Source of the DNA: Paucibacter sp. B2R-40
GTDB taxonomy: Bacteria; Pseudomonadota; Gammaproteobacteria; Burkholderiales; Burkholderiaceae_C
Length of the DNA: 64,000 bases
Assembly: GCF_025717555.1 (NCBI RefSeq)
Contig: NZ_JAJIRP010000001.1
Coordinates: 620,001 to 684,000, forward strand
Direction of reading: 5' to 3'
A program made the translations under genes and the position numbers. The notes beneath the pieces are model-generated. The model saw only the letters and a list, made by a program, of their open reading frames with translations, did not search any database and was not told where the DNA came from. Positions 42,705-51,040 of this stretch are shown here, one piece after another. How positions within the stretch are numbered: position 1 is the stretch's first letter; every line of letters starts with the position of its first letter.

Positions 42705-43292
42705 ATGAACTCAACTTGCCCCGCTTGCGGCCCCGAACTACTCGCCTTCTTGCAACAGTCGCCCGAACGGCTGCAGCGCTGGCAGGCCCTGCCACGCCGC
42801 CAACTCAAGCGTGGCGAATGCTTGCTGCGCGCCGGTGAGGTGGCGCCGGCCTTGTGGCTGGTGGAGGCGGGTTTGCTGCGTGGCCACTTTCTCGACGCCG
42901 ACGGGCGCGAGCGCATTCATGCCTTCTACCCCGAGCTGCAATGGCTGGGCCTGCCCGGTGCAGCGCAGCCCAGCCCCTACACGCTGGAGGCGCTGGAGCG
43001 CAGCCAGTTGGTCGTCTTGACCCTTGCCGAGCTGCGCGACTGGCAGCTGCTTTGGCCCGGCATTGGCGAGCTGCTGTGGCAGGCCTTGGCGGTGCAGGTG
43101 CTCCGCTTGACCGAGCGCCAGCAGCAATGGCTGATGCTGGACGCGAGCGCGCGCTACCTGGCTTTTCTGCGCGACGAGCCAGCGCTGGCCCAGCGCCTCA
43201 AGCTCAAAGATGTGGCCAGCTATTTGGGCCTGACGAATGTGGCGCTGTCACGCATTCGCCGGCGTTTAGGCGCCGAGCAACTTGGCGCTTAG
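42705..43292 (+). CDS. Crp/Fnr-family transcriptional regulator (second copy)
   Basis: A 195-residue regulator with a reduced N-terminal beta-roll (RRQLKRGECLLRAGEVAPALWLVEAGLLRGHFL) and a C-terminal winged helix ending in DVASYLGLTNVALSRIRRRLG, a clean Crp-type recognition helix. An N-terminal pair of Cys (TCPACG) is notable but lacks the rest of an Fnr-type cluster. ATG 42705 sits 78 bp from the divergent sterol-desaturase gene, which it probably controls. Confidence 0.88.
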   Translation: MNSTCPACGPELLAFLQQSPERLQRWQALPRRQLKRGECLLRAGEVAPALWLVEAGLLRGHFLDADGRERIHAFYPELQWLGLPGAAQPSPYTLEALERSQLVVLTLAELRDWQLLWPGIGELLWQALAVQVLRLTERQQQWLMLDASARYLAFLRDEPALAQRLKLKDVASYLGLTNVALSRIRRRLGAEQLGA

Positions 43293-43298
43293 AGGTGA

Positions 43299-43814
43299 TT
43301 AGTCCTCCAGCAGCGCCGCCTCGATATCCTCGCGCAGCGACTCCGGCGTGTCATTCGGCGCATAGCGCTTGAGCACCTGGCCATGCCGGCCGACCAGGAA
43401 CTTGGTGAAGTTCCATTTGATCGCCTTCAGCCCCAGGATGCCGGGCTTCTCGGCCTGCAGCCATTGCCACAGCGGGTGCGCGTCGGCGCCATTGACCTTG
43501 ACCTTGGCCATCATCGGGAATGACACGCCGTAGTTGAGCTCGCAAAAGGAGGCGATCTCTTCGTTGGCGCCCGGATCCTGGCCGCCGAACTCATTGCTGG
43601 GGAAGCCCACCACCACCAGGCCGCGCGCCGCATAGTCTTCCCAGAGCTTTTCCAGGCCCTTGAACTGCGGCGTGAAGCCGCAGGCGCTGGCGGTGTTGAC
43701 GATCAACAAAACCCGGCCGCGCTGGCTGGCCAAGTCGGCCGGCTTGCCGTCGATCGACACGGCCTGGAAGTCATAAATGCTTTTGTTGCCGCTGTCATGC
43801 TTGCTGCTACTCAT
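43299..43814 (-). CDS. Glutathione peroxidase (cysteine form)
   Basis: A 171-residue peroxidase: C45 in NTASACGFTPQF is the peroxidatic cysteine, Q79 in SNEFGGQDPGANEEI and W134-N135 in KWNFTKFLV complete the catalytic tetrad. A second cysteine (C91, SFCELNYG) may act as resolving residue, as in thioredoxin-dependent peroxidases. Cytosolic, detoxifies hydroperoxides. Its stop lies 7 bp from the Crp/Fnr stop on the other strand. Confidence 0.95.
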   Translation of the reverse strand: MSSSKHDSGNKSIYDFQAVSIDGKPADLASQRGRVLLIVNTASACGFTPQFKGLEKLWEDYAARGLVVVGFPSNEFGGQDPGANEEIASFCELNYGVSFPMMAKVKVNGADAHPLWQWLQAEKPGILGLKAIKWNFTKFLVGRHGQVLKRYAPNDTPESLREDIEAALLED

Positions 43815-44139
43815 GATGTTCCTTCGCTGCTTTTGTCAGTCAGGCGTGAATGGTAGCGCCGCCGGGCGCATGCTGCCGGCGTGAACCCTGCGCACTGCAG
43901 TGTGATGACATCAAGCGTTACGCGCGGCCGTAGCGTCCGTAGGCCGATCGGGCGGGGGGTGGCGATTTTTGGCCCAAGCTTCTGACCAAACCAAGGGTTT
44001 ATAGCATGGCAAATTCGGCAAAAATGTCCATGCAATCGCCTAAGCTACGCCTGCGTTGCGTACTGCGCGCGCATCAGTTCGAAAACTCGTGGCGAACTTG
44101 TATTTCCTTTCGCAACGCTGAACACTGGAGTGCCTTCTC
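43815..44139. other. Intergenic region between divergent GPx and SGNH genes
   Basis: No gene seen. Holds the promoters of the glutathione peroxidase and the SGNH hydrolase genes. I saw no unambiguous operator or hairpin. Confidence 0.4.
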
Positions 44140-45090
44140 TTGGATCATTTGGCCTGCTTTACCCCGAAGGACCTGACGGCAACAGCCTCAGCGCCCGACC
44201 TGGCTGCTTACCGCTGGCGTTTGCTGGCGCAGGGCGATTCCTGGTTCTCCACCGCCACCGCCAAGCTCGATGCGCATGCCAATCTGCTGCAGGAGATGTA
44301 CTTCAAGCAGCCCACCTGCGCGGTCAACTGCGCCGGCTCCGGCGAGGCGCTCAGCCATATGGTGGACCTGGAATCGGCGCCCGACTTTGTGCGCCTGCTC
44401 AGCAGCCCGGATGCCCCGGTCTGGGACGGCGTGCTGCTCTCGGTCGGCGGCAATGATCTGATCTCCGCCGCGCAGACCCCGGCCCACACGCCCGACGGCG
44501 CCGACGTGCCGCTGCATCTGCGCCTGCTGCGCCGCCAAACCGAATGGGGCCCGCCGTCAGCCGGCGTAGCGCGTTACTTTTCTGAGCCCGGCTGGGCCAC
44601 CTACAGCGAGTACCTGCGCACCAATGTGCGCCATCTGCTGACGCTGCGCGACCAGGGGCCCTCAAGCGGCAAGCCGGTCTTCATGCATTGCTACGCGGTG
44701 CCCATGCCCCGTCCTGCTGGCGCCGAAGCCAATGCCAATTCGGAGTTAGGCGCGTCCGGCCCCTGGCTGTATCCGGCGCTGAAGGCCTGCGCCTTGCCGA
44801 GCGCCGACTGGGCGGCGGTCAGCCGTTTGATGGTGTTCCACCTGGCGCTGCTGCTGAAAAGCATGGCGGCGGACAAGGAGCAATTCCCGGGGCTGCATGT
44901 GTTCGACTCGACCGCCGTGCCCTTGGCCCCGGCGACGGCCGGCAGCAGCGGCAGCAGCGGCGACTGGCATAACGAGATCCACCTCAACCACAGCGGCTGC
45001 CTCAAGATTGCCCGCGCCTGGTCCGAGAGCATTGAGCGGGTGCTCAGCGGCGAGGTTCTGGTGGTGCCGGGGGGGAAGAGGCGGTCTTGA
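44140..45090 (+). CDS. SGNH/GDSL hydrolase
   Basis: A 316-residue esterase-like protein. Block I LLAQGDSWFST supplies the catalytic serine, block III LSVGGNDLISA the Asn, and block V GDWHNEIHLNHSG the Asp-x-x-His pair. The start is an unusual TTG at 44140, preceded by CTGGAG, because the reading frame has no ATG until residue 54, which is past block I. There is no signal peptide. The convergent gene at 45139 belongs to the ECF-kinase operon, and this family may be a target. Confidence 0.87.
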   Translation: MDHLACFTPKDLTATASAPDLAAYRWRLLAQGDSWFSTATAKLDAHANLLQEMYFKQPTCAVNCAGSGEALSHMVDLESAPDFVRLLSSPDAPVWDGVLLSVGGNDLISAAQTPAHTPDGADVPLHLRLLRRQTEWGPPSAGVARYFSEPGWATYSEYLRTNVRHLLTLRDQGPSSGKPVFMHCYAVPMPRPAGAEANANSELGASGPWLYPALKACALPSADWAAVSRLMVFHLALLLKSMAADKEQFPGLHVFDSTAVPLAPATAGSSGSSGDWHNEIHLNHSGCLKIARAWSESIERVLSGEVLVVPGGKRRS

Positions 45091-45138
45091 GAGATGGCCT
45101 TGCACCGGATCTCAGATAGAGATACGGTGTCTTGAGCA

Positions 45139-45528
45139 TTACTCCTCGGTGTTCTTTATGACGGGATCATCGCTGGGGTACAGGCTTTCGACCGCGCCGC
45201 CGCTGTTGGAGAACATCAGCACCACGCCCTTGCTGACGATCTTGTCGGTCGGCATCCGGACTTCGACGCTGTTGTCATTGCTGGCGGGCTGAAAATTGCC
45301 GGCGGTCAAAACCGGCTCATTGCCCAAGGTCTTGTAGACCACGCCGATCAGCAGCAGCTCGGGCGATTGGATCAGGTTGACGGTGCAACTGGGTGCGGTC
45401 TTGGAAATGGTCAAGGCCTCGCCATCGGGCACCGGGTCGGTGCCGTCCGCGTTCTTGAAGTATTGGCAGACGGCAAATTTTTGCGCCGCGTCGAGTGAGG
45501 CTTTGACGTAATAAGTGGTGCTGGCCAT
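45139..45528 (-). CDS. Small protein of unknown function (DP-EP-like)
   Basis: A 129-residue protein without signal peptide: MASTTYYVKASLDAAQKFAVC start, beta-rich body, and a C-terminus LYPSDDPVIKN that resembles what I remember of the DP-EP family; treat that name as tentative. ATG 45528 has GAGGAAGGG about 11 bp upstream. It lies 64 bp past the end of the TPR kinase gene, so it is probably the third gene of the ECF-kinase operon. Confidence 0.6.
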   Translation of the reverse strand: MASTTYYVKASLDAAQKFAVCQYFKNADGTDPVPDGEALTISKTAPSCTVNLIQSPELLLIGVVYKTLGNEPVLTAGNFQPASNDNSVEVRMPTDKIVSKGVVLMFSNSGGAVESLYPSDDPVIKNTEE

Positions 45529-45592
45529 GGTGTGCGGTATCCCTTCCTCGTTGGAGGTCTGTGTTGTGCTCGATAGGTAGAAGGTTGGGCCT

Positions 45593-48316
45593 TCAGGTGC
45601 CGAGCTTGCTGCGCAACCAATCCTGCTCCGCTTGCACGGCCTCCTGGCGACCCAGGCAGGAATGTGCTTGAACCCAGACCTCGGTGATCTCGTAATGAAG
45701 CTGCAAAAGCCGGCGCTGTCCTTGTAGTTCGTCAATTAGCGTGACGCATTGCGCATGTGCCGCTGCCTCGTCCCCGTGCTGCTTGGCCAGCGCTGCCAGA
45801 TCCAGGCGAAGTTTGGCATTGGCGATATGAAAGAGGAGATTGTCGGGTTGCTTGCTCAGCGCTTGGGCAAAGCTTGGCAGCATGTTGGTCAGCAAGGCCT
45901 GGGCCGCATCGCCCTGCTGTTGAGCTTGCAAGTCCTTGGCCAAGGCGAGGCTGGCCTGGGTGCGCAGCGGCAGGCGCCGCAAACTGGTCGCGGCGCCGGT
46001 GCCCTGATCCATCGCGATCAATTGCTCGATAGAGGCCTTGGCCAGAGAAGCGTCAGCGTTTGTGGGAGAGGCCTCCGCCAGAGTCAGCTTTGTGCGAATC
46101 AAGGCCTGTCGCCATGTGCGCCGTGCAGGCTCTGTTTGCAACAAGTCCTGAAATTGGCCGTGCGCTTGCTGCAATGTTGTGAGGCCCAGCCGGCTGTCTT
46201 TCAGGCGCAGTAAAACGCGGCCGAGATGAAGACGCATCGTCGCCTCGCGCTCGATCCAATCGAGGTCATGCGGCGCCAAGGTTCGAGCCTTGGCAATCTG
46301 TTCGAGGCCGGCTTCAAAGCTGCGCCTGCCGGCCATGAAGTCTCCCTGCGTCACCAAGGCCGAACCCAACCAACTGAAGCCCTCGGCAAAGTCGCCTCGC
46401 AAAGACAGGTCCTGCGGCATCAGGACTACAGCCTGCTGCTTCATCGCTTGTGAGTCCTGAAACTGCCCAACCGCGCTGCTGATTTCACCGCGCTCAAGTG
46501 CCAGTACGCCCAAATTGGTCAGGGCGTACGCCAGCTCGCGCAAGGGCTCAAACTGCCCCGGCGCGTCCCGCAGCCAGGCCTCGCTGCCCAGGCGATAGTC
46601 TTCCCAGGCCAGCTTGGCCGGCGCCAATTGCCGCTTGGTGTAGTACACATGACCGAGCCAAAACGCGGCCGTGCCCTGCGCTTTGCGCCAGTCATTGGCC
46701 AAGCCGGGCTCGGGGCTGGCGCCGGCCAGCAGCTTGCGGGCGGCTAGCAGCGGCTCGACTGCGGCGTCCAGTTCGCGCTTGTTGACGCTGACCTCGCCCA
46801 GCACTGTCAGCGCCTTGGCGCGCTGCAAGATGCTGTTCGGGGTCATGGTGGGGCCGGCCGCCTGGGTGGCCTCGACCGCGTTCGCGAGCTTCAGATGAGC
46901 CAGCGCCTTCGCGCCGACATCATTGAGCAGCTCCATGCGGCCGATGGGTCGTAATTTGTCGGCAAACTCACCAAGCATGTAACCGAGCAGATCATCGGCT
47001 TCGGCGCTGCGCTGCAGCGCCAGTTTTTCGGCCCGCTCGGCGCGCCAGGCCTGGGCGACGCTCAGCGTCGTCAGCGCGGCCAGGGCCAGCACGCCCGCTG
47101 TGCCGGCCGCCACCGCCGCCCGGTGCCGGCGTATGAATTTGCTCAGCACATAGGCGCGGCTGTCCGGCCGGGCGGCAATTGGCTCATCGCTGAGCCAGCG
47201 GCGCAGGTCTTCGGCCAGCTCGGCAGCATTGGTGTAGCGCTCGGCGGGCAGCTTTTTCAGCGCCTTGGCGACGATGGTGTCCAGGTCACCGCGCAGCTCG
47301 CGCGCCTGGGCCCTATCAGGCACCTGGTCCGACAGCTTCTTGGGCGCCACCTCGACGAGTGTGCGCATGCGCTCCAGCGGTGTGGTGCGCTCCTCTATGC
47401 CGGGCGTCGTCGGGTGCTGGCCGCACAGCAATAGATACAGCAGCACGCCCAGCGCGTAGACATCGGTGGCGGTGCTGACCTCGCCGCCTTGCACCTGCTC
47501 GGGTGCGGCGTAACGTGGGGTGTAGGCGCGGCCCGCCAGAGCGGTCAACTCGGTCGCGGCGGCGTTCGATGCACCATTTTCTTCATGCAGCAGCTTGGCA
47601 ATGCCGAAGTCCAGCAGTTTCACTTCGCCGGCAGCCGTCACCAGGATATTGGACGGTTTCAGGTCGCGGTGCAGGATCAGCCGGGTGTGCGCATGCGCCA
47701 CCGCCGCGAGTACGTCCTGGAACAAGGTCACGCGTTCGCGAGCCGTCAGCGCCTTGCTCTCGCAATACTGGTCCAGTGGCAGGCCGTCAACATATTCCAG
47801 CACCAGATAGGGCTGCTCACCGCTGTCGCTGATGCCGGCATCGATCAGGCGGGCGATATGCGGGTGCGCCAGCCGGGCGAGGATCTGGCCCTCGCGGGCA
47901 AAGCGGCCGGCGTCGCCGCGGCCGAGCAGGCCGGCATTGAGGAACTTGATCGCGGCCAGGCCGTCAAAGCGCCCATCGGTGCGGCGCGCCAGCCAGACCG
48001 TGCCCATGCCGCCCTGGCCGATCTCGCGCTCCAGCGTGTAGGCGCCGAGTTGCTGGCCGGCGCTGTTGTTGGCTTTGCTTGGCTGCTGCGCCTCCATCGT
48101 CTGCAGCGCGGGCGTGGCCAGATACTGGGCGGCGTCCATCGCTTCCTGGCGCCACAGCAGCTCGCGCAGGTCGGCGGCCAGCTCTTGGTCTTGGGCCTCC
48201 AGCGCTTGCAAACGGGCCGGGCGCTGCTCGGGGGGCAGGTCCAGCAGCTCGTCCAGCAGCGGGCTCAGGCGTGGCCAGCGGGACTTGTCAATATGGCGGC
48301 GTGTCGTCTCGTTCAT
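45593..48316 (-). CDS. Ser/Thr protein kinase with TPR-rich C-terminus
   Basis: A 907-residue protein: N-terminal helical segment (about 1-85), then kinase domain (about 90-370) with REIGQGGMGTVWLARR, AAIKFLNAG (catalytic Lys), ILHRDLKPSNILV and LLDFGIAK. A single transmembrane helix (HRAAVAAGTAGVLALAALTTLSVA) follows at about 400-425, and then a long TPR-like extracytoplasmic region of over 450 residues. It is downstream of an ECF sigma gene by 25 bp. Kinases like this phosphorylate an ECF factor lacking the acidic polymerase-contact residues (PknT-EcfP model); direct evidence here is operon context only. Confidence 0.92.
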   Translation of the reverse strand: MNETTRRHIDKSRWPRLSPLLDELLDLPPEQRPARLQALEAQDQELAADLRELLWRQEAMDAAQYLATPALQTMEAQQPSKANNSAGQQLGAYTLEREIGQGGMGTVWLARRTDGRFDGLAAIKFLNAGLLGRGDAGRFAREGQILARLAHPHIARLIDAGISDSGEQPYLVLEYVDGLPLDQYCESKALTARERVTLFQDVLAAVAHAHTRLILHRDLKPSNILVTAAGEVKLLDFGIAKLLHEENGASNAAATELTALAGRAYTPRYAAPEQVQGGEVSTATDVYALGVLLYLLLCGQHPTTPGIEERTTPLERMRTLVEVAPKKLSDQVPDRAQARELRGDLDTIVAKALKKLPAERYTNAAELAEDLRRWLSDEPIAARPDSRAYVLSKFIRRHRAAVAAGTAGVLALAALTTLSVAQAWRAERAEKLALQRSAEADDLLGYMLGEFADKLRPIGRMELLNDVGAKALAHLKLANAVEATQAAGPTMTPNSILQRAKALTVLGEVSVNKRELDAAVEPLLAARKLLAGASPEPGLANDWRKAQGTAAFWLGHVYYTKRQLAPAKLAWEDYRLGSEAWLRDAPGQFEPLRELAYALTNLGVLALERGEISSAVGQFQDSQAMKQQAVVLMPQDLSLRGDFAEGFSWLGSALVTQGDFMAGRRSFEAGLEQIAKARTLAPHDLDWIEREATMRLHLGRVLLRLKDSRLGLTTLQQAHGQFQDLLQTEPARRTWRQALIRTKLTLAEASPTNADASLAKASIEQLIAMDQGTGAATSLRRLPLRTQASLALAKDLQAQQQGDAAQALLTNMLPSFAQALSKQPDNLLFHIANAKLRLDLAALAKQHGDEAAAHAQCVTLIDELQGQRRLLQLHYEITEVWVQAHSCLGRQEAVQAEQDWLRSKLGT

Positions 48317-48340
48317 GCGGGCTTGTTCATGCCGACTTGT

Positions 48341-48916
48341 CTAGGATTTAAGCGCCATCGACAAAAACAGCCGCGCCTTTTGCCAATCGCGCTGCACGGT
48401 GCGTTCGGTCACGCCCAGCGCCGCTGCAATTTCGGTCTCGGTGAGTCCGCCGAAGTAACGCATTTCCACCACTTGCGCCAAGCGCGGGTCCATCTCCGCC
48501 AGCTCGGCCAGCGCCTCGTGCACGCGCAGGATTTCGTCGTCGCCTTGCGGCGGCAGCTCGGCCACCGCCGTGTTCAGCGTCACATGGGCAAACTCGCCGC
48601 CGTGGCGCGCCGCTTGGCGGGTCCGTACCATATCGATCACGATGCTGTGCATCACCCGCGAGGCATAGGCCAGGAAATGCTTGCGGTCAGGGAAGTCTTG
48701 CCCTTGCTCCCCTTCGGCTTTTTGCAGCCGGGCGAAAAGGCGTAAATAGGATTCGTGCACCAGGCCGGTCGCATCCAACAGGGTCAGGTGGCCCGTTTGG
48801 CGCATGCGGCTGTGCGCCAACTTTTGCAAGTCGGCATAAAGCAAGGCCACCACGGCTTCAACAGCGGCGGCGTCGCCTTGGCCGGCGGCACGAAGCAAAA
48901 CAGTGATGTCGCTCAT
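48341..48916 (-). CDS. ECF-family RNA polymerase sigma factor (TIGR02999-like)
   Basis: A 191-residue sigma factor of the ECF subfamily that pairs with Ser/Thr kinases. Region 2 has LVHESYLRLFA and HFLAYASRVMHSIVIDMVR, region 4 has GGLTETEIAAALGVTERTVQRDWQKARLFL. No anti-sigma factor is next to it. First gene of the kinase operon, with 24 bp to the next start. Control by phosphorylation is likely from family knowledge. Confidence 0.92.
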   Translation of the reverse strand: MSDITVLLRAAGQGDAAAVEAVVALLYADLQKLAHSRMRQTGHLTLLDATGLVHESYLRLFARLQKAEGEQGQDFPDRKHFLAYASRVMHSIVIDMVRTRQAARHGGEFAHVTLNTAVAELPPQGDDEILRVHEALAELAEMDPRLAQVVEMRYFGGLTETEIAAALGVTERTVQRDWQKARLFLSMALKS

Positions 48917-49165
48917 CTGGCTCAGGTGAATAGGCAGGTTTCAAGCCATACGGCAGCCCGCACTCTAGCGGCTGGCTGATTCAGCTTTCGCCGCACGCTT
49001 AAATTATTTTTGGGGCGATGTCGGGTTAGGCGGATGGATCTCGTTCTAGCAAGAGAGGACATGAACGCTTGTTGATGACAGGGAGGCCAAATATATGGGC
49101 TGTCGCCGAGCGTTCGTGATCCTCACCTCGCCCGTTATCTTTGGCGCCAACACCTCCAAATTCCC

Positions 49166-49759
49166 GTGCAAAACACAGCGACCGCCGACTTTTCCCAGTT
49201 CACCGAGCGCAACGCCATTGAGTTGGCGGGCTTGCCCGCCATGATTCAGCTGCCTAGCTTGCAAGGCTTTGCCAAGCTGGTGGGGCGCGAGTTGAACCAG
49301 GCGCGCCGCTACGGCACGCGGCCGGCGGTACTCTTGATCGATGTCGAGGTGCGCGAACCCTTGGGCCTGCTGGTGCAGCAGCACCAGCCGCAAACCGCGA
49401 GCTTGCTGGATGCCTTGGGTGCGCGGCTGCGCAGCCGGGTGCGTGGCACGGATGTGGTGGCCCGCATTGGTGAGCGGCGCTTCGGCGTGGTGCTGCAAAA
49501 CGTCGAGCGCGCCAATGTGCATGTGATCCAGGAGCGCTTGCAGCAGGTCTTGAGCGGCGCCTATGAACTGAGCCCACAGCCGCTGTATGCCAGCCTGGTG
49601 AGCGGTATTGCCAAATGCGACTGCCCACGCATCAATGCCTCTGACCTGACCCGGGCCGCCGAAGTGGCCCTGAGCCATGCCATGCCCGCTTTCGCCAAGC
49701 AAGTGGCGGCACCTCGCATGGCTGTGCGGCTCAGCGGGCCGGCGCCTCAGCCGGCCTGA
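49166..49759 (+). CDS. GGDEF-like domain protein with lost catalytic motif
   Basis: A 197-residue protein reading from GTG 49166. A GGDEF fold is visible (FAKLVGRELNQARRYGTRPAVLLIDVE, then RVRGTDVVARIGERRFGVVLQNV), but the catalytic GGDEF is replaced by IGERRF (101-106), so diguanylate cyclase activity is not expected. It may bind c-di-GMP or act as a scaffold. No long N-terminal sensor. An alternative ATG is 49241. The stop codon (49757-49759) lies inside the left arm of the palindrome. Confidence 0.7.
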   Translation: MQNTATADFSQFTERNAIELAGLPAMIQLPSLQGFAKLVGRELNQARRYGTRPAVLLIDVEVREPLGLLVQQHQPQTASLLDALGARLRSRVRGTDVVARIGERRFGVVLQNVERANVHVIQERLQQVLSGAYELSPQPLYASLVSGIAKCDCPRINASDLTRAAEVALSHAMPAFAKQVAAPRMAVRLSGPAPQPA

Positions 49760-49903
49760 GAGGCTGAGAACTTTTTACTGCGCGACCGCCATGCGTCGTT
49801 GGCCGGATGCTCGAAATCCTCACGTACAAGGCGTACGTTCCGGTTTCTGTGCTCCGTCCGCCTAGCCTTGCGGCCGCTCGCTACAAAAGTTCTCAGCCTC
49901 TGA
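49757..49903. repeat. Imperfect ~147-bp palindromic element between convergent genes
   Basis: The ends are a perfect 17-bp inverted repeat, AGAGGCTGAGAACTTTT (49759-49775) and its complement at 49885-49901. A central dyad ACGTAC-AAGGC-GTACGT sits midway, and much of the arm between aligns with its reverse complement with mismatches. One RNA hairpin of about 70-bp arms would form. The sequence resembles a repeat I recall from Burkholderiales genomes. It probably acts as a bidirectional terminator for the two convergent genes. Confidence 0.7.
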
Positions 49904-49909
49904 GTCAAC

Positions 49910-50902
49910 TCACATTACTTTGAACGGCGCCGCACGGCGCCGCACGGCGCCCAGCAAGCCTAAGCCGGCCAGCAGCAAGGCGTAGCTTTGCGGCTCTGGC
50001 ACCGTGGCGGCGAGTTGGTAGTGGTAGAGATTGACGTGCAGGTTCTGATTCGTCAGCGACTGGTCGCTGCGGTCCGGGTCCACGATCAGCTCCACATACA
50101 TGTCCAGCGCGCCGTTGGCGTTTTGGCGCATCGCGATGCCTTCGATCTCCAGATCACCGTCGGGCTTGGGGATGCGCAGCACTTCCTCGAGATGGCCGGT
50201 CAGCAGATTGCTGCGGTAGATGCCTTGATCGGCATTGTCGGAGGCCATATAGAGCCAGTCGCCCACCACCTTGGCGCCTTGAATGTTCTTGAGCGAACTG
50301 TCCATCTGGATGGTGTGGCTGAAGCTCCAATCGCTCAAGTTGTAAACGTTGAGCGTGTTGCCATTGCGCCATTCCTTGCCATAACCATAGCCCCGTGCGG
50401 CATCTACGGCGACCCAGCTGGCGAGGTCGCCATTGGGGTTGGCGGGGGTGCCGGCCAGCGTGAAGCTCTTGCCGGTGTAGCTGAGGTCCGCCGCATTGAA
50501 CAGCGCCACATGGGGCTGTTTGTAGCCATTGGTGCTGTCCAGCGAGGCATAGATGATGCCGCCTTGGACGTCGATGTCGCCGATATGGTTGAGGCCTTGG
50601 GCAAACAAGTCGCTCGGGATGCCCGGCGTCAGGCCGCCGCTGCCGATATTGGAGTTGCGCTGCAGCGAATTGAAGTTGGCGTCGGTACGCTCCAGTCCAT
50701 ATTGCCAGGAGAACACAAACTCATTGCCGTTGACCGCGATCCCTTGGCTACGGTAGATGCCGGTGAAGCTGCCCGGGGGCTGATGCAGATAGAAGGCCTG
50801 CACATCGGCCAGCTGCCAGTCTTGGGCGGCGATTGCCGGGCTCAAGGCGGTGGTGAGAGCCAAGCCGAGGGCGGCACGTTTGAATAGATGAGTGGTTTGC
50901 AT
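49910..50902 (-). CDS. PEP-CTERM protein (predicted beta-propeller-like)
   Basis: A 330-residue secreted protein. The signal peptide is AALGLALTTALSPAIAA, the body is repetitive and Asn/Asp-rich (IYRSQGIAVNGNEFVFSW, GDIDVQGGIIYASLDSTNGYKQ, GDWLYMASDNADQGIYRSN), which suggests a propeller. The end, VPEPQSYALLLAGLGLLGAV followed by RRRAAPFKVM, is a PEP-CTERM signal (301-330). It lies 138 bp below the chitinase operon on the same strand. Export and anchoring by an exosortase outside the window is predicted. Confidence 0.85.
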   Translation of the reverse strand: MQTTHLFKRAALGLALTTALSPAIAAQDWQLADVQAFYLHQPPGSFTGIYRSQGIAVNGNEFVFSWQYGLERTDANFNSLQRNSNIGSGGLTPGIPSDLFAQGLNHIGDIDVQGGIIYASLDSTNGYKQPHVALFNAADLSYTGKSFTLAGTPANPNGDLASWVAVDAARGYGYGKEWRNGNTLNVYNLSDWSFSHTIQMDSSLKNIQGAKVVGDWLYMASDNADQGIYRSNLLTGHLEEVLRIPKPDGDLEIEGIAMRQNANGALDMYVELIVDPDRSDQSLTNQNLHVNLYHYQLAATVPEPQSYALLLAGLGLLGAVRRRAAPFKVM

Positions 50903-51040
50903 GGAAAGAATCCGGTTGAATGCTCAGTCAGCATTCGCACCGTAAACCCTGCAAATGACGATGCCGAGCCTGTCCAAGCGCTCGTCATAGTTCTTGTGGC
51001 TCAGACCGGGCGCATAGCGACCGGCCTGTTGCTCACCGGC

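Noticed and set aside
42701-42710. Palindrome GTTCATGAAC over the start codon of the second Crp/Fnr gene
   Set aside because: Too short and without the 4-6 bp centre used by this family.
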